A DNA stretch of 21,332 nt from RGIG426 sp045600765 (GTDB taxonomy: Bacteria; Bacillota; Clostridia; Oscillospirales; Acutalibacteraceae). The stretch lies in the NCBI GenBank assembly GCA_045600765.1, contig JAZRYM010000060.1, forward strand, positions 1 to 21,332, written 5' to 3'. Both the position numbers and the translations under genes were made by a program. Below, piece after piece: positions 14,653-21,332 of this stretch (position 1 is the first letter of the stretch; the number at the start of each line of letters is the position of its first letter). The notes under the pieces are model-generated. The model worked only from the letters and a program-made list of their open reading frames with translations, was not told where the DNA came from and did not search any database.

Positions 14653-15609
14653 GTGCGCCGATTTTTGGTCATTCTCAACCCTTGCGCCGGGCTGAAACGC
14701 GGCGTGCGGCAACAAGCCCGCATCCGCAAAATTTTGGAAAAAGCGGGCGACGTCACCGTGCACGAAACCACCGCGCGCGGCGATGCGACCGCGTTTGTGC
14801 GCGCGCACGCGGCGGAATTCGACACCGTCGTGTCGGTCGGCGGCGACGGCACCCTAAACGAGGTCATCGCCGGCATCCGCTCGTCGGGTGCGCCCGTAAA
14901 ACTCGCCCACATCCCCGCCGGAAGCACCAACGATTTTGCCGTCAGTTTGTCGCTTCCCCTCCTCCCGAAAGATGCCGCCAAAAACGCGGTCAAAGGGGTG
15001 GCGCGCCCGCTTGACGTCGGAACGTTCAACGGCCGCGATTTTGTGTATATCGCCTCGTGCGGCGCGTTTTCCAAAGCCTCCTATTCCGCGCCGCAAGACG
15101 TGAAAAACGTCATCGGACATTTGGCGTATCTCATCGAGGGCATCAAAGAACTGTCCGACCTGCACCCCGTTCACCTGAAAGTGGAAACGACGGGCGCGAC
15201 GTATGAGGACGACTATATTTTCGCCGCGTTTTGCAACTCCACCTCGTGCGGCGGCGTGCTGAAACTGTCCCGCTCGCGGGTGGATATGAACGACGGCTTG
15301 CACGAAATGCTCTTGGTGCGGATGCCGAAAACGATGACCGAACTCGGCAAATTTGCGGAACTCGCCAAAATCGCCGACCTCGGACGTGCCGCGTTCTCGC
15401 TCGCCATTCAGCATTACACCGACCCGCTCGTTACCCTGTGTTCCTCGGCGGAATTTCATATTACCGCTCCCGCCGACGCGGCGTGGACGCTGGACGGCGA
15501 ATATCAGGCGGGCGCGGAACAAATCGTGATTAAAAACGAGCGCGATGCGCTACAAGTCCTGCTTCCGAAAAAAGAAAAAAAGCCGAAGAAAAAACGGCTC
15601 GGAAAATAA
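14653..15609 (+). CDS. Diacylglycerol kinase family lipid kinase
   Basis: A 318-residue protein of the DAGK_cat (YegS/BmrU/DgkB-like) family, which transfers ATP phosphate to a lipid alcohol such as diacylglycerol at the inner face of the membrane. It has LNPCAG (8-13), GGDGTLNEV (63-71, nucleotide loop) and IPAGSTNDFA (87-96). The C-terminal lobe FNGRDFVYIASCGAF and later WTLDGEY is typical of lipid kinases. The tail ends in a Lys-rich stretch (KKEKKPKKKRLGK) that may touch acidic membrane lipids. The start is a GTG, chosen because GGAAG (14641-14645) is seven bases upstream and the conserved NP-x-AG strand begins a few residues later. Longer frames run opposite parA and are shadows. Exact lipid substrate not readable. 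Confidence 0.87.
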   Translation: MRRFLVILNPCAGLKRGVRQQARIRKILEKAGDVTVHETTARGDATAFVRAHAAEFDTVVSVGGDGTLNEVIAGIRSSGAPVKLAHIPAGSTNDFAVSLSLPLLPKDAAKNAVKGVARPLDVGTFNGRDFVYIASCGAFSKASYSAPQDVKNVIGHLAYLIEGIKELSDLHPVHLKVETTGATYEDDYIFAAFCNSTSCGGVLKLSRSRVDMNDGLHEMLLVRMPKTMTELGKFAELAKIADLGRAAFSLAIQHYTDPLVTLCSSAEFHITAPADAAWTLDGEYQAGAEQIVIKNERDALQVLLPKKEKKPKKKRLGK

Positions 15610-15616
15610 TTAAGAG

Positions 15617-15650
15617 AAAAAGAGCAGAGGTTTTTCCTCTGCTCTTTTTT
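15617..15650. terminator. Bidirectional terminator between lipid kinase and amidohydrolase genes
   Basis: AAAAAGAGCAGAGG (15617-15630) pairs with CCTCTGCTCTTTTT (15636-15649) around TTTTT. T residues follow on the plus strand, and the A-run gives T residues on the minus strand. It serves both convergent genes. Confidence 0.92.
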
Positions 15651-15685
15651 TGCTCTTTTTTGGTTTTTAAGCGGTGCAACCCGCG

Positions 15686-16471
15686 TCAAACGCCCAGCAA
15701 CCGTTCAAACGTCTTGTGGCAGATTTGCTCGTTTTGCTCGTCGGACAACCCGAGCGCAAAAAAGCGTTCCACCTCTTTTTCCGGATTCCACATCGGGAAA
15801 TCCACGCCGAACAAAAACTGTTCCGCGCCGAATTTGTCAATCATCCGCAACGCCATCTCGCGGTCAATCACGGTGAGCGAACTGGACGTGTCAAAAAACA
15901 GTTGCGGGTTTTTGTCGAGCGAAAACGCCTCATCCCAGCGGCGATAGCCGCCGAAATGCGCACCGATACAAACGAGGTCGGGCACCTGCCGCATCAGGTT
16001 TTGCACGCGCAGCGGCGCGGAATAGTCATAGCGGTTGTCGCCCGTGTGAAAGAGCACGGGCAGTCCCCGCTTCGCAATTTCGCGGTACATGGGGAGCGCT
16101 TTCGGGTCGTCAATCTCAAACTTTTGAAAATCGGGGTGAAATTTCACGCCGCGCAACCCGCGACTTATCGCGCGGTCCAACTCCTCCGCGACGTTTTCGT
16201 AGTCGGGGTGCATCGCGGCAAAGCCCACAAACTCCGGATGGGCGGCACATTCGCCGGCGATAAAAGCGTTGATACTCTCCACCTGACCCGCCGTCACCGC
16301 CGAGGAGCACACGAGGGTGCGCGAAATTCCCGCTTTCCGCTCGGCTTCAAGCAACCGTTCGGGTGCGGCGGGCGAAAACATCGGACTTTCGTAAAACGCG
16401 CCAATCGACGCGGTCGCTTTTTCGGCGATTTTCGCGGGGAAAATATGGGAATGGGCATCGTAAATCAACAA
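15686..16471 (-). CDS. Amidohydrolase-2 family metal-dependent hydrolase
   Basis: A TIM-barrel hydrolase of about 261 residues with the full metal site of the Amidohydro_2 group: DAHSH at the N-terminus, GVKFHPDFQ (third strand His), LFHTGD, CIGAHFGG and FGVDFP (final Asp). Members include decarboxylases and hydrolases of small cyclic compounds, and the substrate here cannot be deduced. The start is uncertain: a GTG at 16513 lies within the promoter -10, and a GTG at 16480 is only one base from AAGGA. The TTG at 16471 has AAGGA ten bases upstream and gives MLIYDAHSHIFP, so it is preferred. The gene lies downstream of the NodB gene on the same strand but has its own strong promoter. Confidence 0.82.
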   Translation of the reverse strand: MLIYDAHSHIFPAKIAEKATASIGAFYESPMFSPAAPERLLEAERKAGISRTLVCSSAVTAGQVESINAFIAGECAAHPEFVGFAAMHPDYENVAEELDRAISRGLRGVKFHPDFQKFEIDDPKALPMYREIAKRGLPVLFHTGDNRYDYSAPLRVQNLMRQVPDLVCIGAHFGGYRRWDEAFSLDKNPQLFFDTSSSLTVIDREMALRMIDKFGAEQFLFGVDFPMWNPEKEVERFFALGLSDEQNEQICHKTFERLLGV

Positions 16472-16501
16472 TTCGGTCACGTCCTTTTTCAAAACGAAAA
16501 A

Positions 16502-16530
16502 AGTATACCACACCCCCGCCGCTTTTTCAA
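16502..16530 (-). promoter_or_regulatory. Sigma-A promoter of the amidohydrolase gene
   Basis: On the minus strand: TTGAAA (16525-16530), exactly 17 bases, TATACT (16502-16507), with TGTGG before it giving an extended -10. Transcription would start near 16495, which rules out the GTG at 16513 as start codon. Confidence 0.8.
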
Positions 16531-16537
16531 CCGTTTT

Positions 16538-17386
16538 TCACCCGTTTTCCGCGGTTTTTCCGAAATACTGACAAAATTGTGAAAACCCGACACTCGCATC
16601 CACCGGATACCGCGGCAAGGCGTACACGTCCGAGTCGGCGGTCACGGTGCCCTCCGACGCGCGAAACGCGAGCGCGATTCCCGCCGCTTTTAAGTCGGCT
16701 TTGACCGCCTCGTTGTAGGCGCCGTAGGGGTAGGCGAACACGCTCGAACACCCGCCTCGGATTTTCTCCACCGCGGCGCGGCAGGCACACAAATCCGCCA
16801 CGCGCGTAGCGCTGTCGGCGGCGCAAAGAGCGGACGTGCCGCCGCGCATCGTGTGCAAATCGTTCGTGTGGCAGGCGTAGGTGAACACGTCGGCGGTATT
16901 TTTTATGGTTTCCTCATCGGTCATCTGCACCAGCGCGGGCGAAAAAGTCTGTCCCTTTTTCCCGAGCCGACCGGTCACCAAAAACACCGTCGCGCACATC
17001 TTCCGCGCTTTTAACAGCGGGTAGGCAACCGCCGCGTTGCTCAAATACCCGTCGTCAAACGTGATAAGCACCGCCTTTTCGGGTAAGGGCGTTTCCGCAT
17101 AGAAAAACGCCTCCACCTGCGCGGGTGTCACCGTCGTATACCCGTTTTCGCACAAAAAATCCAGTTGTTTTTCAAACTCCTCCGCATAGGTCACAATGGA
17201 ATTGCCCGCGAGTTTCCCCGCTTCCGCTTTCGGCAAAATATGATGATACATCAGCACCGTCACCGCGCTTTTTTGCGGCGCGACCGTCGCGCGCGCATCG
17301 TGACAGCGGGACACAAACAACAACAAAAACAGCGTGACCATCAGCAGCGCAAGCGTTCGCCACGCCTTTGCTTTTCGATTTTTCAT
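16538..17386 (-). CDS. Membrane-anchored polysaccharide deacetylase (NodB domain)
   Basis: A 282-residue carbohydrate esterase 4 type protein. A basic start and one hydrophobic segment (about 11-27) act as an uncleaved anchor or signal peptide, placing the catalytic domain outside the cell. VLMYHHI (44-50) opens the domain. Motif 1 TFDDGY (109-114) supplies the catalytic base and a metal Asp. HTNDLH (173-178) supplies the metal His pair, in a variant of the HSxxHP motif. YPYG (219-222) lines the active site. Likely substrates are N-acetylated cell-wall or capsule glycans. Cys28 after the anchor lacks a good lipobox, so a lipoprotein is unlikely. The ATG has GAGGAG eight bases upstream. Several Cys residues (Cys28, 131, 172, 188, 200, 202, 213, 272) are unusual for an exported domain. 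Confidence 0.88.
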   Translation of the reverse strand: MKNRKAKAWRTLALLMVTLFLLLFVSRCHDARATVAPQKSAVTVLMYHHILPKAEAGKLAGNSIVTYAEEFEKQLDFLCENGYTTVTPAQVEAFFYAETPLPEKAVLITFDDGYLSNAAVAYPLLKARKMCATVFLVTGRLGKKGQTFSPALVQMTDEETIKNTADVFTYACHTNDLHTMRGGTSALCAADSATRVADLCACRAAVEKIRGGCSSVFAYPYGAYNEAVKADLKAAGIALAFRASEGTVTADSDVYALPRYPVDASVGFSQFCQYFGKTAENG

Positions 17387-17436
17387 TTACACCACTCCTC
17401 TTTTGCGATTGTATGGAGAAAAAGCGCAAAAAATGC

Positions 17437-17465
17437 TTGCAGGACAAGGCAAAACGCGGTATACT
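17437..17465 (+). promoter_or_regulatory. Sigma-A promoter of mnmG operon
   Basis: TTGCAG (17437-17442), 17 bases, TATACT (17460-17465), preceded by CGG rather than TGn. The leader to the ATG at 17502 is about 30 bases. An mnmE gene, which often precedes mnmG, is not present here. Confidence 0.75.
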
Positions 17466-17501
17466 ATCCGTTGAAAGAAAAAGTTTCAGGAGGTGGACGG
17501 A

Positions 17502-19379
17502 ATGAAATTCTTTGCGGGCGACTACGACGTGGCGGTGGTCGGCGCGGGACACGCCGGTGTCGAAGCGGCACTTGCCGCCGCGCGGCTCGGTTGCAAAACC
17601 GCGCTGTTTACCATCAACCTCGACTGGGTGGCGAATATGCCCTGCAACCCCTCCATCGGCGGCACGGCAAAAGGGCACCTTGTACGCGAGATTGACGCAC
17701 TCGGCGGCGAAATGGCAAAAGCGGCGGACGAGACGATGCTCCAATCGCGGATGCTCAACCGCGGCAAAGGCCCTGCCGTCCATTCCCTGCGCGCGCAAAT
17801 CGACCGCCGCGCCTACTCCGCGCGAATGAAACAGACGTTGGAACAAACGGAAAATCTCCACGTCCTGCAAGGGGAAATCGTCTCCCTCGCTCCCGACGGC
17901 GACGGGAAATGGCGCTTTTCCACGCGGCTCGAAGCGGAATACACCGCGCGCGCCGTGATTTTGGCGACCGGCACCTTTTTGCGGGGCAAAATTTTCGTCG
18001 GCGACGTGTCGTATGACGGCGGCCCGGACGGGATGTTTGCCGCCACGTCGCTGACCGCCGACCTATTAAAACTCGGAATGCAACTGCGCCGCTTCAAAAC
18101 GGGTACACCCGCGCGCGTGCTCCGCTCGTCCATTGATTTTTCCGCGCTGGAAGAACAGCCGGGCGACGAGCCGGTCGTGCCGTTCTCTTTTGAAACCGCC
18201 GACCCGCTCGAAAACAAACTCCCCTGCCACATCACCTGGACAAACGCGGAAACCAAGCGCATCATCCTTGAAAATCTCCACCGTTCTCCCTTATATGCGG
18301 GGAAAATCGACGGCGTGGGCCCGCGCTATTGCCCCAGTATTGAGGACAAAATCGTCCGCTTCGCCGACAAGGAAGCGCACCAAGTGTTTATTGAGCCGTG
18401 CGGCGAAAAAACCGAAGAAATGTACCTGCAAGGGCTGTCGTCCTCCCTGCCCGTGGACGTGCAGTTCTCTCTGCTCAAAACGATTAAAGGGCTTGAACAC
18501 GTCCACGTTATGCGCCCCGCTTACGCGATTGAATACGATTGCTGTGACCCGCTTCAACTGGCGAGCACCCTCGAATTTAAGGCGTATCCCGGGCTGTACG
18601 GCGCGGGACAGTTTAACGGCAGTTCCGGCTATGAAGAAGCGGCGGCGCAAGGGCTCGTTGCCGGCATCAACGCCGCCCTCAAAATCAAGGGCGAAGAACC
18701 GCTGATTCTCGACCGCGCCGACGGCTATATCGGCACGCTTGTAGATGACCTTGTCACCAAAGGGTGCTCTGACCCCTATCGGATGATGACCTCCCGCTCG
18801 GAATACCGCCTCGTGCTTCGGCAGGACAACGCGGACGAGCGCTTGACCCCGATGGGGCGGCGTGTCGGGCTTGTCTCGGACGAGCGCTTCGTGCACTACG
18901 TCGCGCGTCACATCGCCAAAGTCGCGGAACTTGACCGCCTGCACGACACGGTGCTTCCGCCGTCGCCCGCGCTCACCGCGCTGTGCGAACAAAACGGCAC
19001 CACCCCGCCGCAAACGGGTGTGCGGTTGTCGGAACTCATCAAGCGCCCGCAACTCAGTTACGCGAAACTGGCACCCGTTGACCCCGACCGCCCGACGCTT
19101 GACCCGCTTGTGGTGGAACAACTGGAAGTGCAACTCAAATACGAGGGCTACTTAAAGCGGCAGGAAGCGGACATCCGCGAAATGCGGCGGCTGGAAAACC
19201 GCCTGCTTCCCGACGACATCGTGTATGACGACATCACGGGACTGCGCAAAGAGGCGCGGGAAAAACTCGGCAAAGTCCGCCCGCGCAGTATCGGGCAAGC
19301 CTCCCGCATCAGCGGAGTCAGCCCGGCGGACGTCGCGGTGCTCATTTTGTTCTTGCAGGCACGGGGAGACGACAAATGA
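17502..19379 (+). CDS. mnmG: tRNA uridine-34 carboxymethylaminomethyl modification enzyme MnmG (GidA)
   Basis: A 625-residue FAD protein that, with MnmE, installs the cmnm5 group on wobble U34 of several tRNAs using methylene-tetrahydrofolate and glycine. It has the dinucleotide fold VVGAGHAGVEAALAAARLG (12-30) and the signature PCNPSIGGTAKGHLVREID (47-65) with the N-terminal catalytic Cys48. GPRYCPSIEDKI carries the second conserved Cys. RPAYAIEYD and GAGQFNGSSGYEEAAAQGL are both MnmG hallmarks, and YRMMTSRSEYRLVLRQDNAD precedes the helical C-terminal domain that contacts MnmE and tRNA. The ATG at 17502 follows AGGAGG (17488-17493) by eight bases. A GTG three codons upstream overlaps that site and is rejected. 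First gene of the mnmG-DUF1294-rsmG unit. Confidence 0.97.
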   Translation: MKFFAGDYDVAVVGAGHAGVEAALAAARLGCKTALFTINLDWVANMPCNPSIGGTAKGHLVREIDALGGEMAKAADETMLQSRMLNRGKGPAVHSLRAQIDRRAYSARMKQTLEQTENLHVLQGEIVSLAPDGDGKWRFSTRLEAEYTARAVILATGTFLRGKIFVGDVSYDGGPDGMFAATSLTADLLKLGMQLRRFKTGTPARVLRSSIDFSALEEQPGDEPVVPFSFETADPLENKLPCHITWTNAETKRIILENLHRSPLYAGKIDGVGPRYCPSIEDKIVRFADKEAHQVFIEPCGEKTEEMYLQGLSSSLPVDVQFSLLKTIKGLEHVHVMRPAYAIEYDCCDPLQLASTLEFKAYPGLYGAGQFNGSSGYEEAAAQGLVAGINAALKIKGEEPLILDRADGYIGTLVDDLVTKGCSDPYRMMTSRSEYRLVLRQDNADERLTPMGRRVGLVSDERFVHYVARHIAKVAELDRLHDTVLPPSPALTALCEQNGTTPPQTGVRLSELIKRPQLSYAKLAPVDPDRPTLDPLVVEQLEVQLKYEGYLKRQEADIREMRRLENRLLPDDIVYDDITGLRKEAREKLGKVRPRSIGQASRISGVSPADVAVLILFLQARGDDK

Positions 19380-19681
19380 CGGTAGTATACTTTTTAGGTT
19401 GGCTCGCCCTTGTCGGCGTGGTCGGCTCGGCGGTCTCCGTCTATGACAAATGGGCGGCAAAACACAACCCGCGCCACCGTATCCGCGAAAAAACGCTTTT
19501 GCGCCTCGGCGCGGTCGGCGGCGCGCTTCTGATGTATATCACGATGCAGCTCATCCGCCACAAAACACAGCACAAAAACATTATGTGGGGACTGATTTTC
19601 TCGTTCCTCGCCCACGCGCTCATTTTGGGCTTTTTGCTCTATAAGGAGGGGTTTGTCGATTGGTTGACCGGTCTCTTTTAA
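19376..19681 (+). CDS. DUF1294-family small membrane protein
   Basis: A 101-residue protein with about three hydrophobic segments (4-22, 43-58, 70-90) and the DUF1294 pattern: VYDKWAAKHNPRHRIREKTL, then GAVGGALLMYITM and RHKTQHK (the conserved H-K-T). The function of the family is unknown. Its ATG overlaps the mnmG stop (ATGA), and its end overlaps rsmG by 22 bases, so the three are translationally coupled. Finding it wedged between the two tRNA/rRNA modification genes is not the textbook order (mnmG directly followed by rsmG). Confidence 0.85.
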   Translation: MTVVYFLGWLALVGVVGSAVSVYDKWAAKHNPRHRIREKTLLRLGAVGGALLMYITMQLIRHKTQHKNIMWGLIFSFLAHALILGFLLYKEGFVDWLTGLF

Positions 19682-20376
19682 TTGCCGCCGCCAAAACGGT
19701 CGGCGTAACCCTTACCGCCGACACGGCGGAAAAATTCGATATCTATGCGGCGCGGCTCGTCGAATGGAACGAAAAGGTGAACCTCACCGCCCTCACCGAC
19801 CCCGCGGACATCGTGTGGAAGCATTTTGCGGACAGTTTGTCCGCCGCGCCCTTTTTGCCGCAAACGCCCTTTTCGCTTATCGACGTGGGCACCGGCGCGG
19901 GGTTTCCGGGACTTCCGCTCGCGCTGTTGCGTCCCGACTGCGCGCTGACCCTCCTCGACAGTTTGCAAAAACGGCTCACCTTTCTCGACACGCTGTGCAA
20001 CGAACTGGGCGTGCCCGTCACCCTTGTCCACGCCCGCGCGGAAGACGGCGGCCACGACCCCGCGCTTCGCGGTCGGTTTGACGTGGCCACGGCGCGCGCC
20101 GTGGCAAACTTGCCCGTTTTGTGCGAATATTGCCTGCCGTTTGTCAAGGTAGGCGGGCAGTTTCTCGGGATGAAAGGCCCGAACGGCGCGGAAGAACTGG
20201 ATGCCGCAAAATCCGCCATTTCCCGCCTCGGCGGCAAACCCGCCGACCTGCGCACGCTGACCCTAAACGCGGACGGCGACCCGTTCACGCGCACGTTGAT
20301 TTTCATCGACAAAATCGCCGAAACTCCGAAAGGGTATCCCCGTCCCGCCGCAAAAATCAAAAAAAGCGCGTTATAA
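19660..20376 (+). CDS. rsmG: 16S rRNA (guanine-527-N7)-methyltransferase RsmG (GidB)
   Basis: A 238-residue SAM-dependent methyltransferase that makes m7G527 in 16S rRNA, a position linked to streptomycin response. It has EWNEKVNLTALTDPADIVWK (N-terminal hallmark), the SAM motif LIDVGTGAGFPGLPLAL, TLLDSLQKRLTFLDTL and ATARAVANLPVLCEYCLPFV. Length is as expected (about 240). The start is a TTG at 19660 with AAGGAGG (19643-19649) ten bases upstream, and no in-frame ATG exists near the N-terminus. The start lies inside the DUF1294 gene. Position after mnmG and before noc is the conserved order of Firmicutes. Confidence 0.95.
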   Translation: MVDRSLLIAAAKTVGVTLTADTAEKFDIYAARLVEWNEKVNLTALTDPADIVWKHFADSLSAAPFLPQTPFSLIDVGTGAGFPGLPLALLRPDCALTLLDSLQKRLTFLDTLCNELGVPVTLVHARAEDGGHDPALRGRFDVATARAVANLPVLCEYCLPFVKVGGQFLGMKGPNGAEELDAAKSAISRLGGKPADLRTLTLNADGDPFTRTLIFIDKIAETPKGYPRPAAKIKKSAL

Positions 20377-20401
20377 CCCCGCGCTTCGACAACAAAATAA
20401 G

Positions 20402-20454
20402 ACCGTCTTTTTTCTTTTCCCGTGGTAGGCTAAAAAGAAAAAGGACGGTTTTTT
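20402..20454 (+). terminator. Terminator-like hairpin that contains the noc ribosome binding site
   Basis: Positions 20402-20418 pair with 20433-20449 without a bulge (17 pairs, one G-U), closing a 14-base loop, and TTTTT (20450-20454) runs directly into the noc ATG at 20455. The noc Shine-Dalgarno AAGGA (20441-20445) lies in the 3' arm. Transcripts from rsmG should fold and stop here or hide the site. A transcript starting in the loop or 3' arm would leave the site free. Confidence 0.75.
20423..20431 (+). promoter_or_regulatory. Possible extended -10 promoter of noc inside the hairpin loop
   Basis: TGGTAGGCT followed by AAAAAGAA closely resembles TGGTATACT followed by AAAAAAGAA upstream of the lipid kinase gene. 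The -10 itself (TAGGCT) deviates at two bases, and no -35 is seen at 17 bases. Initiation would be near 20438, just ahead of the noc ribosome binding site. Confidence 0.35.
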
Positions 20455-21255
20455 ATGTGGGAGACAAAATTACAAAAACGAGTCGGGTCGGTGGTGCAGT
20501 TCCCCGCGGACGCCATTCGCCCAAACCCCGCGCAACCGCGGCGGTATTTCGCGTATGACAAACTGCTCACCCTCGCGCAAAGCATCGGCGAAAACGGGTT
20601 GTTGCAACCGCTCACCGTGACGGTGGAAAACGGCGTGCCCACCCTCGTCGCCGGCGAACGGCGGTTGCGCGCGTGCAAAATCGCGGGGCTCAGAACGGTG
20701 CCCTGCCTCGTCGTCAAGCACTCGGACGAGCAAGCGGCGGTGCTCGCGCTCGTGGAAAATCTGCAACGGGAAGACTTGCACTTTTTTGAGCAAGCCGAGG
20801 GCATTCGCCGCCTGATTGACGAATACCGTTTAACCCAAGAACAGGCGGCAACGCGGCTGGGGCTTACTCAGCCCACCGTCGCCAACAAGTTGCGCCTGCT
20901 CGCGTTTACTCCCTCCGAGCGGGACAAGCTGTTGTCCGCCGGCGCGAGCGAGCGCCACGCCCGTGCCCTGCTCGGACTTCCCGAAACCGCGCGCGCGGCA
21001 CTTCTTGTGCGGATGGTTGCCGAGGAATGGACGGTGGCGCGCACCGAGCGGGAAGCCGCCAAAATCAAGGAGGCGGAGCAAGCCCCTCGCCGCCGCGTAA
21101 CCCCGCTCGTCAAAGACGTGCGGCTGTTTTTTAACACGGTGGACAAAGCGGTGGATACGATGCGCCGCTCGGGATTAGATGTCGCCGCCGAAAAACGCGA
21201 GGGCGACGGGTTTATCGAATGGGTCGTCCGCATCCCCAACGCGCGAGGACGGTGA
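20455..21255 (+). CDS. noc: Nucleoid occlusion protein Noc (ParB paralogue)
   Basis: A 266-residue ParB-family protein. It has VDAIRPNP-like FPADAIRPNPAQPRR, the CTP-binding box GERRLRA, VENLQREDLHFFEQAEGIRR, the helix-turn-helix QEQAATRLGLTQPTVANKLR, and a shorter C-terminal dimerisation part. Position straight after rsmG, away from parA, and the extra KLRLLAFTPSERDKLLSAGASERHARALL segment fit Noc, which binds its own sites around the chromosome and keeps the division machinery off the nucleoid through membrane contact. The N-terminus MWETKLQKRVGSVVQF is short and could be the membrane-touching amphipathic stretch. The ATG follows the hairpin T-run, with AAGGA nine bases upstream. No ParA partner is adjacent, which supports Noc over a second Spo0J. 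Confidence 0.88.
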   Translation: MWETKLQKRVGSVVQFPADAIRPNPAQPRRYFAYDKLLTLAQSIGENGLLQPLTVTVENGVPTLVAGERRLRACKIAGLRTVPCLVVKHSDEQAAVLALVENLQREDLHFFEQAEGIRRLIDEYRLTQEQAATRLGLTQPTVANKLRLLAFTPSERDKLLSAGASERHARALLGLPETARAALLVRMVAEEWTVARTEREAAKIKEAEQAPRRRVTPLVKDVRLFFNTVDKAVDTMRRSGLDVAAEKREGDGFIEWVVRIPNARGR

Positions 21256-21277
21256 AACCGAAAATAAGAATTAAAAA

Positions 21278-21332
21278 TTAAGAAGTATAACCGCGTTTGA
21301 GCGCCGCCAAAATTCGCACAAAACCCGCGGCG
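21278..21332 (-). CDS. Possible 3' end of an unidentified minus-strand gene
   Basis: Read from the right edge on the minus strand, one frame gives AAGFVRILAALKRGYTS and a TAA stop at 21278-21280. The residue mix (hydrophobic helix, then a basic end) and GC-rich codons look like a real C-terminus, convergent to noc. Seventeen residues are too few to name a family, and no terminator is visible between it and noc. Confidence 0.35.
   Translation of the reverse strand, partial: AAGFVRILAALKRGYTS

Noticed and set aside
17400..17430. TACAAT on the minus strand as promoter of the deacetylase gene
   Set aside because: No acceptable -35 at 15-19 bases and no extended -10, so not listed as a feature.
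20364..20386. AAGCGCG / CGCGCTT hairpin after rsmG as a terminator
   Set aside because: The stem is short and no T-run follows. The hairpin at 20402-20454 is the better candidate.

Overview
The window looks like part of a chromosome from an uncultured, spore-forming Firmicute of the class Clostridia, probably Oscillospiraceae-like. It carries spoVT (a forespore regulator) behind a sigma-G-like promoter. It also carries the gene set typical of the oriC neighbourhood of Gram-positive bacteria: mnmG, rsmG, noc, parA/soj, parB/spo0J and serS. Most genes are moderately GC-rich and start behind AGGAGG-type ribosome binding sites. Taxonomy is inferred from gene content and style only.

Layout. (1) 1-2216: spoVT on the minus strand and a divergent 12-TM ion permease of the ArsB/NhaD/SLC13 superfamily. 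(2) 2219-6590: a three-gene phosphonate operon, visibly AT-richer than its flanks, with its own extended -10 promoter and a strong terminator. Its first gene fuses a LicC/PntC-like NTP transferase, an HxGH cytidylyltransferase-like domain and PEP mutase. An iron-type alcohol dehydrogenase (phosphonoacetaldehyde reductase) and phosphonopyruvate decarboxylase follow. The predicted flow is PEP to phosphonopyruvate to phosphonoacetaldehyde to 2-hydroxyethylphosphonate, with nucleotidyl (probably CMP) activation. (3) 6625-11343, minus strand: five tightly coupled genes. They encode an ABC exporter, an acyltransferase-3-like membrane protein with a 25-residue tandem repeat in its cytoplasmic N-terminus, an HPr-kinase-like P-loop protein, a soluble S24/S26-type Ser/His peptidase and a PqqD-like peptide chaperone. 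The parts resemble peptide (RiPP) maturation and export or the 'HprK-related kinase/PqqD' systems, but no precursor peptide, radical SAM enzyme or cyclase is present. This is the best candidate for an undescribed system.

(4) 11444-14512, minus strand: parA-parB-serS, the chromosome-segregation pair with seryl-tRNA synthetase. (5) 14576-17386: a diacylglycerol-kinase-family lipid kinase (plus strand), then an amidohydrolase and a membrane-anchored NodB polysaccharide deacetylase (minus strand). (6) 17437-21255, plus strand: mnmG, a DUF1294 membrane protein and rsmG, with overlapping reading frames, followed by noc. The noc ribosome binding site lies inside the 3' arm of a terminator-like hairpin. 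The last 50 bases may hold the 3' end of an unidentified minus-strand gene.

No rRNA, tRNA, CRISPR array, insertion sequence or parS site was recognised. No gene-free stretch exceeds 300 bases; the longest (586-793, 2153-2341 and 14445-14652) hold promoters and one terminator, as listed.
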